Positions 15,384 to 22,597 are shown, numbered from the stretch's first letter. The stretch: DNA of 48,996 nucleotides from a virus (IMGVR_UViG_3300031785_001363:1-48996), one strand, 5' to 3'. Notes: a model not told the origin generated them from the sequence alone. Program-made: numbers and translations.

Positions 15384-17216
15384 TTATTCTTGGTTCCGTT
15401 TTAATATCTTTTTTTTTAGATCTGTGTCTTCGTCTTTGAGATATTTTTCCCATGGTAGATTATCTATCTTACCTTGTAAATACCATATTTTGTAGTTTTT
15501 AAGTTCATCACCTGGATTATCTATTTTCCATTTTTGTTTTGCTTCTTTCCAATCATCCAATTCATCAAGGGCATCAAGATCCTCTTCTGTTAATCGATAA
15601 TCTTCCGACGATGACTCTTTTTTTTCGACCTGCTCAGGTACTTCATCTGGTTCTGCTGGAATAAGTTCTGGCTCTGTTTTATTGTTATGCTTGTCCCATG
15701 CTTCGCTATAACCTGTTGCAATATGACCTGCATCTAATGGGGTAGGGTTAGAAACCTGTCCTTTGTTTTCCTCCACTGTCTCCCGTTCTGGAACACTTGG
15801 CTCATCACTGGCTTCTCCATTTGGTTCATCGTCTGCCACATTAATTTCTTGTAGGTCGTTTCTAGCTTCGTCCCCATCATCTGATCTAACATTTTCAGAT
15901 TCAGGAACTGGATCGTCAATAGATTCTGTATCATCTTGTTCTTCCTTTACATATCCGGGATTGGCAATTATTTTTTCTGCACGAGCTTTTTCATACTCTT
16001 TCCAATCTTCGTCATTAGTTTTCCTGGGACGGTTAAATTCAAAAGTATACTGACTTGCAATTAGCAATAGTACTGCTAATGGATCAAATACAATTATAAG
16101 AATTATAATCACCCACCTCACTGCTTCTTCTAATAAATCCCTATCAGCTTCTTCACCGTAAACAAATTCAGCAATGTATTTTATAGGTCCTACCTCAGCC
16201 TCTAATGCTCTGTATTCCGCTTCTAAAGAATATTTTTGTTCAGTTAATGTGTCTATCTCTTGATTTGCTTTTTTAATTTTAAGCAAATTCTCTTCTATCA
16301 AATCTGTATTATTATCTGGAGTAACACTGCCTATTTCTGAACGTAGTTTGTTAATAACTTTATTTGAATCTGCAATTTCTTTTTCTGCAATATCCCGTAA
16401 TCTTTTTATTTCTTCATTTGCGGATATTATGATAGGCGATTCTTTTTCTTCTAGTTTAGTAATAGTTGAAAGAATGCTTTCCCTTTTTGCAATTAATCCG
16501 TCTCTGTAATTTTCAACCTGTTTTGCAGTTCTACTACCATAGGTTCCGTCTACTCTAGTGCCTACAATGCTTTGTAATCTTCTTATACTTTCACTGTCTC
16601 GTCTATTAAGTAAATCAGATAGTGTTGCTAGATCTTCATCTATACTTGTAATCTGTGCTAGATAAGGTTCTAGCTTTCCATCTTTTCTTTCAGTTTCTTC
16701 TTGTATTATTTTTTGTTGTTCTGCTACTAATGGTTGGATTCTTGTATATGCAGTATCAATTCTTTTTTGTTCTCTATCAATTTGATCTTGAATTGTATCA
16801 TTTTTATTTGCACCTTGATTTTCAGCTTCTTCTATCTTGCGTTCTGCTTTATTAATAATAATTTCTTGGCGAGTTATTTCAGTATTCAGTCGTTCTATCT
16901 TTTCAATAGATTCTGTACTTGCCGAAGTCTGTTCAATGTGTGCTTTAGATAAAAATCCAAAAATCCCCATTGAAGTGATAATCATGAGAACTATTACTGC
17001 TATGCTAAGATAGGTTTTCAGCCACCAAGTGGCTTTCTCCCAATATCTATGTAGCCATACGGCTGTTACTAGTTTACCTATCTCTAAAGTACCACCCATT
17101 ATCATAATTGGTACTGCGGCCGCGGCAAAGATAGCCACTAATCCAGCAACAGAGTAATATATAGCAACTGCACTAATAGATAATGCAGTAATTAATGTCA
17201 AGACTGCTAAGAACAT
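15384..17216 (-). CDS. Large membrane protein with coiled coil and PG-binding-like motif
   Basis: 610 residues. Three N-terminal hydrophobic segments (about 1-45 and 68-90), a long coiled coil (about 100-350), another transmembrane stretch (WVIIILIIVFDPLAVLLLIAS near 370), then a very acidic, Pro-rich tail. Inside the coiled coil, residues around 215-240 (IRRLQSIVG..VDGTYGSRTAKQV) match a peptidoglycan-binding repeat. AAATAC at 17220-17227 lies three bases before the ATG. Likely sits in the host inner membrane and spans toward the wall; role unknown. Confidence 0.65.
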   Translation of the reverse strand: MFLAVLTLITALSISAVAIYYSVAGLVAIFAAAAVPIMIMGGTLEIGKLVTAVWLHRYWEKATWWLKTYLSIAVIVLMIITSMGIFGFLSKAHIEQTSASTESIEKIERLNTEITRQEIIINKAERKIEEAENQGANKNDTIQDQIDREQKRIDTAYTRIQPLVAEQQKIIQEETERKDGKLEPYLAQITSIDEDLATLSDLLNRRDSESIRRLQSIVGTRVDGTYGSRTAKQVENYRDGLIAKRESILSTITKLEEKESPIIISANEEIKRLRDIAEKEIADSNKVINKLRSEIGSVTPDNNTDLIEENLLKIKKANQEIDTLTEQKYSLEAEYRALEAEVGPIKYIAEFVYGEEADRDLLEEAVRWVIIILIIVFDPLAVLLLIASQYTFEFNRPRKTNDEDWKEYEKARAEKIIANPGYVKEEQDDTESIDDPVPESENVRSDDGDEARNDLQEINVADDEPNGEASDEPSVPERETVEENKGQVSNPTPLDAGHIATGYSEAWDKHNNKTEPELIPAEPDEVPEQVEKKESSSEDYRLTEEDLDALDELDDWKEAKQKWKIDNPGDELKNYKIWYLQGKIDNLPWEKYLKDEDTDLKKKILKRNQE

Positions 17217-17219
17217 GTA

Positions 17220-17227
17220 GTATTTAC
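17220..17227 (-). promoter_or_regulatory. GTAAATAC box immediately before a start codon
   Basis: Minus-strand GTAAATAC, then TAC, then ATG (17216). The same layout (box, 3-4 bases, ATG) recurs at 22195-22201 and 35644-35650. Confidence 0.35.
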
Positions 17228-17232
17228 CTGGA

Positions 17233-17703
17233 TTAGCTTTTTGAAATAAATGTCCATTTATCTCTCACGGCATTATAACAGGCAGTATCTTGCCAACTTT
17301 TGTGTTTTCCATTATAATGCACAGTATTATATAATACATGACACATTTTGCTATCCTGTGGATAAATCATTCTAATGGCGACTACACCTTTAGCACTATT
17401 GTCTGGACTATACCAAGTACACCCTTCACCAGCATCTAAGTTATCTAATACAAAATAAACACATTGTTGGTGTCTATTTCTATCTTTTCTTGGAACGGAA
17501 TATGCACTATTTTTAATTCCGTTACCTAGTAAATGAAAAATTGAAGTTCCAGAGTGGGTCCTATCAGCAGTCGTGAACTGTCCATAGTATTGGTTTTGAG
17601 TTGAACAACCTGTGCTAATGAGGCAAAGGAGGCTCAATAAGCTCCCAACTGTCGCTACCCGGCATTTTGCAATAAATTCCTTTAGCATTTTTAGTCTTTC
17701 CAT
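17233..17703 (-). CDS. Lipoprotein with 17 kDa antigen-like C-terminus
   Basis: 156 residues from ATG 17703, or 151 from ATG 17688, which reduces an 89-base overlap with the next gene. Signal peptide with lipobox LISTGC, so probably lipidated at the cysteine. The C-terminal half (GVVAIRMIYPQDSKMCHVLYNT, DTACYNAVRDKWTF) follows the cysteine-containing pattern of rickettsial 17 kDa-type surface antigens. First-to-last in a run of three lipoprotein genes. Confidence 0.65.
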   Translation of the reverse strand: MERLKMLKEFIAKCRVATVGSLLSLLCLISTGCSTQNQYYGQFTTADRTHSGTSIFHLLGNGIKNSAYSVPRKDRNRHQQCVYFVLDNLDAGEGCTWYSPDNSAKGVVAIRMIYPQDSKMCHVLYNTVHYNGKHKSWQDTACYNAVRDKWTFISKS

Positions 17704-17944
17704 TTTTTAGATATCTTTGTCTGTACCTAGTACAGTCATCTGATATACCTGTTGTTTTTGCAAATATTTTAACAGTTGAATCATCACACTCTATTTTTGT
17801 GATACTATCAACTTGCTCACCATTTTTTACAGTAATGTTTTGTTTCGTAGAGCAATAATTATTTTCATTTATTGCATATTTAGGAGCAGAGCTACATGCA
17901 GTAACGATGAGGCCTACTCCAATAAGGAGTAGGATTTTATGCAT
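17615..17944 (-). CDS. Lipoprotein, unknown function
   Basis: 109 residues with signal peptide and lipobox VTACSS, so lipidated at Cys17. The mature part has further cysteines (YCST, IECDD, DDCTRY, IYCKM) and ends Pro-rich (LIEPPLPH). It overlaps both neighbours, unusually by 89 bases downstream. Small lipoproteins near lysins can be outer-membrane spanins, but no inner-membrane partner is evident. Confidence 0.65.
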   Translation of the reverse strand: MHKILLLIGVGLIVTACSSAPKYAINENNYCSTKQNITVKNGEQVDSITKIECDDSTVKIFAKTTGISDDCTRYRQRYLKNGKTKNAKGIYCKMPGSDSWELIEPPLPH

Positions 17945-18422
17945 CGTTATTTAACTTTGCTTGATTTTTAAGTGTATCAAAAATTTCTTTCTTCATCTTA
18001 ACTCTTACAAACTTATAGTGTTGACCACCTAGTTCATACCATGCAGTTTCATATTGAACATATTCATTTATTGTAGTCATAGGTACAATATGCTTAATCA
18101 TTGTTGAAGAACTTTTCTTTTGATTGTTAAATTTTACTATCGTTTCTGAATCGATAGTTCCGTTAATTCTCTGTGCTAAGGCATTCAAAGCAAATGCTTT
18201 CATTTCCTCTTCTGCCGCTTGATGATGTACACTTACACCTGCACCACAGGAATAAACATAATCTTCTTTCCACCAGAACCAACCATCAGTTCCAGTTTCT
18301 TGACATTTTTCATACCACTTGGGCATTGAATACGAAGTTCTTGTTTCAACTTCTGTCATTGTTGAACAAGCACTCATCAATGTTACTGCACCAATCGCTA
18401 GTCCTAATTTTACGCCTTTCAT
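17937..18422 (-). CDS. Lipoprotein, LPP20-like
   Basis: 161 residues with lipobox LMSACS. The mature part starts with MPKWYEKCQ, a Trp-rich loop GWFWWKEDYVYSCGAG and a helix HHQAAEEEMKAFALNALAQRI, reminiscent of LPP20-type lipoproteins. First gene behind the strong promoter at 18458-18486, so the three-lipoprotein run is likely expressed together. Confidence 0.6.
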   Translation of the reverse strand: MKGVKLGLAIGAVTLMSACSTMTEVETRTSYSMPKWYEKCQETGTDGWFWWKEDYVYSCGAGVSVHHQAAEEEMKAFALNALAQRINGTIDSETIVKFNNQKKSSSTMIKHIVPMTTINEYVQYETAWYELGGQHYKFVRVKMKKEIFDTLKNQAKLNNDA

Positions 18423-18457
18423 TATAGCCTCCTTAGCCTTAATTAAAAATTACTTAC

Positions 18458-18486
18458 ATAATAATACAAAAATGTTGAAAAGTCAA
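18458..18486 (-). promoter_or_regulatory. Sigma70-type promoter (TTGACT-17-TATTAT)
   Basis: -35 at 18481-18486 and -10 at 18458-18463, spacing 17 bp, upstream of the lipoprotein run. Confidence 0.65.
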
Positions 18487-18501
18487 CACTTTTTGGTTAA
18501 A

Positions 18502-19152
18502 TTAGTTTTTTGAAAATAATTCAGCCGATTGTTTGGCTTTTTCTTTTACGAGTGCGGTGTATTTTGGATTTGTACTCCAAGCACTCAAAAGATTTATCAT
18601 TCGATCAAGATCGACAATGCCTTCTTCTAATTGTCGTTGACGTTCTATCCTGAATGGATTATAAACTTTTAATCTGTTAAGAATAGAAATCATATCTGCT
18701 ATAGATTTACATTTAGTAATATATGTTTTTACACCCCATTCAGCATCTGGATTATCTTTAGGTTTCATTTGTGCTTCGTTTTTGTTCCAAGTTCTTATGC
18801 CAAATAAATTATTACCTTGTATTGCAAATCTGCTTGTGCCATAACCAGATTCAATTACAGCCATTGCTACTATTATATCTTTATGTATTCTGTCAGCAGG
18901 TGGGGTAGTTAAATTAACAAAGTCCACACAACTGTTCACTGCTCTCATAAAAGTTTCATTATCATTGTATACTATTTCAGGCTCAAAAAATTTGTGTTGA
19001 GCATAATCTTTCTGAATTTCTGATGCTATTTTATTTGTTAGATCAACTAATACCTTTTGATTTGGTTTCATTGTTCCAAAATAGTAGGCTGAAGATGTTG
19101 TAAAAATCCACAGCCCAAGGTAAAGGATTATGTGTTTTAATTTTATCGCCAT
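18502..19152 (-). CDS. Glucosaminidase-family cell-wall hydrolase (Bax-like)
   Basis: 216 residues from ATG 19152; an ATG at 19206 would lie inside the upstream gene. An N-terminal signal-anchor (IILYLGLWIFTTSSAYYFG) directs it to the envelope. The catalytic region DIIVAMAVIESGYGTSRFA followed by QGNNLFGIRTW is the glucosaminidase/Bax signature, with Glu in AVIESG as the likely acid. It would cleave the glycan backbone of peptidoglycan. Overlaps the SleB-like gene by 10 bases: a two-enzyme endolysin pair. Confidence 0.82.
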   Translation of the reverse strand: MAIKLKHIILYLGLWIFTTSSAYYFGTMKPNQKVLVDLTNKIASEIQKDYAQHKFFEPEIVYNDNETFMRAVNSCVDFVNLTTPPADRIHKDIIVAMAVIESGYGTSRFAIQGNNLFGIRTWNKNEAQMKPKDNPDAEWGVKTYITKCKSIADMISILNRLKVYNPFRIERQRQLEEGIVDLDRMINLLSAWSTNPKYTALVKEKAKQSAELFSKN

Positions 19153-19763
19153 CTGTAAAAAATATGTGTTCCTATTCTGCCAACTAAATCCAAAGTAGGT
19201 GCCCATTTTGGATTGACATAAGTTGCATGATAGTGAGTTGCACCTTCAGTAATGCCACGGTGCTTACCTTCGTTAGTTAGCCTGTAAGCAATCTCCTGAC
19301 ATTTACGCCATGAATCACTATCTTTAATTTTATCAGATTTACCATCACACCACCAAGAAAATTGACATCTATCTCTTTTGGGTATATAAACTCTTTCTGA
19401 GTCAGGCAAGTCTTTTTGTTTTTGTGTTTTCCAACTTTCTCTAACAGGTCCTTCATATACTACTTCACAAATAGTATTAGGAAATCTAGTATCCTTGACT
19501 CTGTTAAGAACAACATCCGCAACGGCATATTGTCCAGCTATAGGCTCTGATTTGGATTCGAAGTAAATATTCTTTGCCAAACAGTATAGCTGAGGGTGAG
19601 AAACTTCAGTATATAATTCACCTTCTACTGCATTCATTAAAGTTACAGCCTGGGCCCAAGTTACAGGCACCATCCAGAAGCCGTAGAATACAAAGACGAT
19701 GAATGTGATCATCAACCTCATGTAGTATTTACAATGGTGATATAATTTGTTAAACACTAACAT
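19143..19763 (-). CDS. SleB-type cell-wall hydrolase
   Basis: 206 residues from ATG 19763, preceded by AAAGGAAA; an ATG nine codons earlier (19790) is also in frame. Signal-anchor (LMITFIVFVFYGFWMVPVTWA), then the Hydrolase_2 pattern: CLAKNIYFESKSEPIAGQYA, ADVVLNRV, FPNTICEVVYE and QFSWWCDGKSD. SleB enzymes are lytic transglycosylases; Glu in IYFES is the catalytic candidate. Adjacent to a glucosaminidase, pointing to lysis or wall penetration. Confidence 0.85.
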   Translation of the reverse strand: MLVFNKLYHHCKYYMRLMITFIVFVFYGFWMVPVTWAQAVTLMNAVEGELYTEVSHPQLYCLAKNIYFESKSEPIAGQYAVADVVLNRVKDTRFPNTICEVVYEGPVRESWKTQKQKDLPDSERVYIPKRDRCQFSWWCDGKSDKIKDSDSWRKCQEIAYRLTNEGKHRGITEGATHYHATYVNPKWAPTLDLVGRIGTHIFYRWR

Positions 19764-19929
19764 TAGTTTTTTCCTTTCTTTTCTCAACATGGTTTTTGAT
19801 AAACTGTTTAGGAATATCCGGATTTAAAGCACGAAGCTCTTTTTCAGTATATTCATAAGGTTGCTTGATCCCGTATTTTTTTAATTGATCAAGAGCCCAT
19901 TCGGTAGCTTGTTCTTTTGTTTTGAACAT
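19750..19929 (-). CDS. 59-residue soluble protein upstream of the SleB gene
   Basis: ATG at 19929 with a strong GGAGAGG site. Composition is protein-like: KEQATEWALDQLKKYGIKQP, then YEYTEKELRALNPDIPKQF and a basic tail. It overlaps the SleB start by 14 bases and begins at the base where the upstream gene stops. No family recognised. Confidence 0.65.
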   Translation of the reverse strand: MFKTKEQATEWALDQLKKYGIKQPYEYTEKELRALNPDIPKQFIKNHVEKRKEKTNVSV

Positions 19930-20390
19930 TATCCTCTCCTCATTTTTGCGATTTCAGTTGCTTGTTTCGATCCTGTCCGATCGTCTTCATCAGCAAATAC
20001 AGGAACCATGTTACTTTTGTGCATAGTTGCTATACCCACTAATCTTCTTTCACCTGTGTATTGTATTGATTCTTTTTTTACACATGGTGCAAATGACTTG
20101 TCACTGTTAAGGCTTGGTGCATCTATTGTTGGTCGCTCCCAAACTGTACCGCCTTCATGATACCAATCCGCAACCGGAGCGGCTTTTCTTCTCGGTTTAT
20201 GTTCACCATGGCAGTAAGCTATGTACTGCTCTAAATCCATTTGTAAATCATGAGCTCCGATACGCCTCATGTGTTTATTATGTTCTTTTAGTGATGTTTG
20301 GTATTTTTTTATTCGCTCAGGGGTGAGCTTTTTCTTTTTGGACTTCTTCGTATTTAAAGTAGTAAGTCCTCTTGCTAGGTGCATTGTCAT
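19929..20390 (-). CDS. Conserved-looking basic phage protein
   Basis: 153 residues with the start motif MHLARGLTTLNTKKSKKKK, a helix LTPERIKKYQTSLKEHNKHMRR and a C-terminal VGIATMHKSNMVPVFA...EIAKMRRG, a pattern I associate with marine T4-like phages but cannot name. Its promoter overlaps a 12 bp inverted repeat (20389-20440). Function unknown. Confidence 0.65.
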   Translation of the reverse strand: MTMHLARGLTTLNTKKSKKKKLTPERIKKYQTSLKEHNKHMRRIGAHDLQMDLEQYIAYCHGEHKPRRKAAPVADWYHEGGTVWERPTIDAPSLNSDKSFAPCVKKESIQYTGERRLVGIATMHKSNMVPVFADEDDRTGSKQATEIAKMRRG

Positions 20391-20440
20391 TATGTGCTAC
20401 TCCGCATAATAAGTGAATTTTATACATTGTAGCACATAAT
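20389..20440. repeat. 12 bp perfect inverted repeat, operator-like
   Basis: Arms ATTATGTGCTAC (20389-20400) and GTAGCACATAAT (20429-20440), centre-to-centre 40 bp, about four helical turns. One arm overlaps the -10 element of the promoter at 20426-20454, the other touches the start codon of the downstream gene. Confidence 0.6.
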
Positions 20441-20454
20441 TTATATAATATCAA
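20426..20454 (-). promoter_or_regulatory. Sigma70-type promoter (TTGATA-17-TACAAT)
   Basis: -35 at 20449-20454 and -10 at 20426-20431, spacing 17 bp; partly covered by one arm of the inverted repeat, so it may be repressible. Confidence 0.6.
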
Positions 20455-20469
20455 CCTGATTTGGTTAAA

Positions 20470-20736
20470 TTATACAGTTACTCTTCTTCTTGGAATAGAG
20501 TAGCTTACTGCTGGTCTTCCTACGTTACCAGAATCAATTGAACTAACTTTTACGTTAAATCCAGCTTCTCTTAATTCAGTAAGTCTTGCACCTGGTGAAG
20601 CGATCTTTAATTTCTTTTTAAGATCTAAAGTGGTAAATGTTTTACCATTTCCCCAATAGTTTTGCAAGATTTTTTGATTTTGGGTACCTGCGTTAAAGAA
20701 TTTTGTACCTACTGTTTTTGTTTTACTCATGATCAT
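20470..20736 (-). CDS. Winged-helix DNA-binding-like protein
   Basis: 88 residues. FTTLDLKKKLKIASPGARLTELREAGFNV has the helix-turn-helix spacing and the (A/G)ARL-ELR-AGF recognition-helix pattern of small phage winged-helix proteins, followed by a beta wing RPAVSYSIP. Strong ribosome site (AAAGGAG) and strong promoter (20766-20794) suggest early expression. A candidate to bind the inverted repeat next door (20389-20440). Confidence 0.65.
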   Translation of the reverse strand: MIMSKTKTVGTKFFNAGTQNQKILQNYWGNGKTFTTLDLKKKLKIASPGARLTELREAGFNVKVSSIDSGNVGRPAVSYSIPRRRVTV

Positions 20737-20765
20737 TATTACTCCTTTGTTATAATGTTGTGCTT

Positions 20766-20794
20766 AATATACAACAACTTTACACGAAAGTCAA
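20766..20794 (-). promoter_or_regulatory. Sigma70-type promoter (TTGACT-17-TATATT)
   Basis: -35 at 20789-20794 and -10 at 20766-20771, spacing 17 bp, in front of the winged-helix gene. Confidence 0.65.
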
Positions 20795-21022
20795 TTATTT
20801 TGGTAAAATACCTTTTGACAAGTCAATTGTAGGAATATCTTTATTAAATTCCTCCAAATCCCAATCATCTATACATACTAGTCCAAAATTGAAATCCACG
20901 GAATTAATATGAATTTCATGATCTAAACACTCTTCTAATGTATCAAATGTTTTATTTGTTACAATATTTAGGTTCAAATCGCTGAAGACGCTTAAAATTG
21001 TTAATACTAATACAAATTTCAT
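20795..21022 (-). CDS. Small exported protein, unknown function
   Basis: 75 residues. N-terminal MKFVLVLTILSVFSDLN looks like a signal peptide; acidic mature part with FDTLEECLDHEIH and VCIDDWDLEEF. Two cysteines could pair. Expressed from its own promoter (21031-21059). No family recognised. Confidence 0.55.
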   Translation of the reverse strand: MKFVLVLTILSVFSDLNLNIVTNKTFDTLEECLDHEIHINSVDFNFGLVCIDDWDLEEFNKDIPTIDLSKGILPK

Positions 21023-21030
21023 AATAACTT

Positions 21031-21059
21031 AATATACTACGAATTTTCTTCTTTGTCAA
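21031..21059 (-). promoter_or_regulatory. Sigma70-type promoter (TTGACA-17-TATATT)
   Basis: -35 at 21054-21059 and -10 at 21031-21036, spacing 17 bp; it lies over the 3' end of the zinc-finger gene and drives the small exported protein. Confidence 0.65.
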
Positions 21060-21210
21060 CCTCTAATCTGAACTTTATATCACAATATCCACATACTGCT
21101 TCACCATTTTCTGGAATGGTATAGTAAACTTTTGGATGATCCATGTCTTCCCCCATACACCAAACACGGGGGTTTTTAACATATATAATGGTTTCTGGAG
21201 GTTCTGTCAC
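21037..21210 (-). CDS. CHCC zinc-finger mini-protein
   Basis: 57 residues from GTG 21210, which overlaps the upstream stop as GTGA and so is translationally coupled. One zinc site is visible: Cys18 in VWCMGE, His25 in DHPKVYY, Cys40 and Cys43 in VCGYCDIKF. This C-H-C-C pattern is the zinc-finger family related to the NDUFS6 subunit of complex I, also found as stand-alone bacterial proteins. Role in the phage unknown. Confidence 0.7.
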   Translation of the reverse strand: MTEPPETIIYVKNPRVWCMGEDMDHPKVYYTIPENGEAVCGYCDIKFRLEVDKEENS

Positions 21211-22190
21211 TTATCAGAATCCAAATAATTTCTTACCATACTGCCAAGACCTTTTTTTAATTTACTAAAGTATCCTGGTTTTTCTTCTGGTTTAATTTCT
21301 GGTTCTAATGCTTTAGTAACTGTTTTGTCTGTTGCAGTTTTATTTACTTTGGGTGTTTTTGGGTCTGTTTCTAAATCGTCAGGTCTTTTTGGAGGAGCCT
21401 TGGTAACCATTTCAGGACGCATAGGTTTATTATCTCCGTATATGTTTTTAGCTTTACCAAAATGCTTGTAGTTCCATGCTTTTGCAAAGTCTTCTAAAGT
21501 AGCAAATTCTCTGCCGCCTTTTTTTGCAATTCTATCTGCAAAATTCATTTTAAGTAGTATTGCTTCTAACATCAGTGTGGTCAACTTTTGTATACTTGTT
21601 ACATCATCCCAATCAGCATAATTAAAAGTTCCTCCTTTTACATCTCCGTATGTTTTTGGTTCTACCTGTCCAGGACCTATACCACTGTCTAGTCTTCCAT
21701 TAACATCATGATAACTGGCGTAGGCACTTGTCCATAAGTTGACTGGATTTTCAATAGCCTTCACAACGTCAATACAGCCCCTTGGAACGGTAGTTGCACT
21801 AGAAGATATAGATTGCTCTACCCTACTATTAATATAATTGTCTGTAAATCTATTGGCGTTTTCTAAAAATCCTCTCATGGTAGATACATCAAGAACACCT
21901 GATACAGGAAGACCACATTCTTTTTGCATCATACCTACAAATGTATAAAATCGGATTTTACTTCCTCCTCTATTCATTATGTTTGGGTTGATGTATTTCA
22001 TGCCGTTTCTTTTACACCAAGTTCTAAAGTATGCTCTTGCTTTGGCATGTATCTTTCCAGGATCGTTTTGGAATTGACCCTGACTACCAGCTCGTTTTGC
22101 CGTTGGGGTCTTTTTTAATAGACTGATGATACTCTGGCCTAAATCAGCGGTTTTGTCTTTTTTCTCTATAAGGATTTCTTGTACAAGCAT
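21207..22190 (-). CDS. Putative packaged protein, lytic-transglycosylase-like middle
   Basis: 327 residues. MLVQEILIEKK fits the capsid-targeting-like pattern, with an (L/I)XE site at residues 8-10 where T4-type prohead protease could cut. The middle (NLWTSAYASYHDVNG, SGIGPGQVEPKTYGDV) resembles the substrate groove of lysozyme-like transglycosylases (GxGxxQ...T). The C-terminal 80 residues are Lys/Pro/Thr-rich and disordered. An ATAAATAC box ends four bases before the ATG. Could be an injected wall-degrading protein; confidence in that is low. Confidence 0.5.
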   Translation of the reverse strand: MLVQEILIEKKDKTADLGQSIISLLKKTPTAKRAGSQGQFQNDPGKIHAKARAYFRTWCKRNGMKYINPNIMNRGGSKIRFYTFVGMMQKECGLPVSGVLDVSTMRGFLENANRFTDNYINSRVEQSISSSATTVPRGCIDVVKAIENPVNLWTSAYASYHDVNGRLDSGIGPGQVEPKTYGDVKGGTFNYADWDDVTSIQKLTTLMLEAILLKMNFADRIAKKGGREFATLEDFAKAWNYKHFGKAKNIYGDNKPMRPEMVTKAPPKRPDDLETDPKTPKVNKTATDKTVTKALEPEIKPEEKPGYFSKLKKGLGSMVRNYLDSDK

Positions 22191-22194
22191 ACTG

Positions 22195-22201
22195 TATTTA
22201 T
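22195..22201 (-). promoter_or_regulatory. ATAAATAC box four bases before a start codon
   Basis: ATAAATAC, AGT, ATG in the gene direction. If this is a -10 element, transcription would begin at or inside the first codons (leaderless). Confidence 0.45.
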
Positions 22202-22210
22202 TTTATGTAA

Positions 22211-22427
22211 GGAAGGATTGGCCCGTTCTGTTGCCCGGTGGAACCATACCGCGAAGTTGCCGGTTATTAAGCGGCAATAAGTTCACGATCCATAGAAAGA
22301 TCTAAAGAAGTGAACGCTTCAGGTGCAAAGTTTTCGTTTGCATTTGTAAAGGTGTTCGCGTTAACCGAGCTTACATCCGGACGACTCCACTTTCCTAATC
22401 ACTGCCTGTCGATCCTATTTCACCCCC
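22211..22427 (-). ncRNA. ssrA: tmRNA, coding (tag) piece of a permuted two-piece tmRNA
   Basis: Starts GGGGGTGAAATAGGATCGACAGG at 22427, the conserved tmRNA 5' end. The resume codon is GCA at 22339-22341, opening a 24-codon tag ANENFAPEAF...SMDRELIAA (22341-22270) closed by two TAA codons (22264-22269). The end LIAA is the hydrophobic degron read by ClpXP. No acceptor 3' end follows; instead the matching CACCTCC-ACCA lies upstream (22534-22544), the permuted order seen in alphaproteobacteria. The 3' end is uncertain; 22215-22224 can pair 8 of 10 with 22561-22570 in the acceptor piece. Confidence 0.9.
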
Positions 22428-22533
22428 ATCATAAACACACCAATAATATTTTGCAAACACTTCACGCCAACGATCTCCGTAAATCTTAATGTAAGTCTTT
22501 CGTAATTCATCAAGATCTTCCTTCGTGTGTTTA
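22428..22533 (-). other. Intervening segment of the permuted tmRNA precursor
   Basis: 106 bases between the two RNA pieces. Its ends, 22524-22533 and 22431-22440, are a perfect 10 bp inverted repeat continuing directly from the acceptor stem, so the precursor would fold as one helix of about 20 bp before processing (presumably RNase P at the 5' side). A reading frame of 65 codons (22395-22592) crosses it; the part inside the loop (DELRKTYIKIYGDRWREVF) looks protein-like. Confidence 0.7.
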
Positions 22534-22597
22534 TGGTGGAGGTGCGGGGTACCGCCCCCCGGTCCAGTCCAACTTTTGAATTGCTTCAACATCGTAC
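22534..22597 (-). ncRNA. ssrA: tmRNA, acceptor piece
   Basis: 3' end CACCTCC-A-CCA (22544-22534) pairs with GGGGGTG of the coding piece as a 7 bp acceptor stem with one G-U. T arm at 22545-22561: CGGGG stem, loop GGCGGTA, CCCCG; the loop departs from the usual TTCGAAT. The 5' end is set by the promoter (22603-22631), giving about 64 nt; the upstream gene stops at 22603, so no overlap is needed. Confidence 0.85.
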
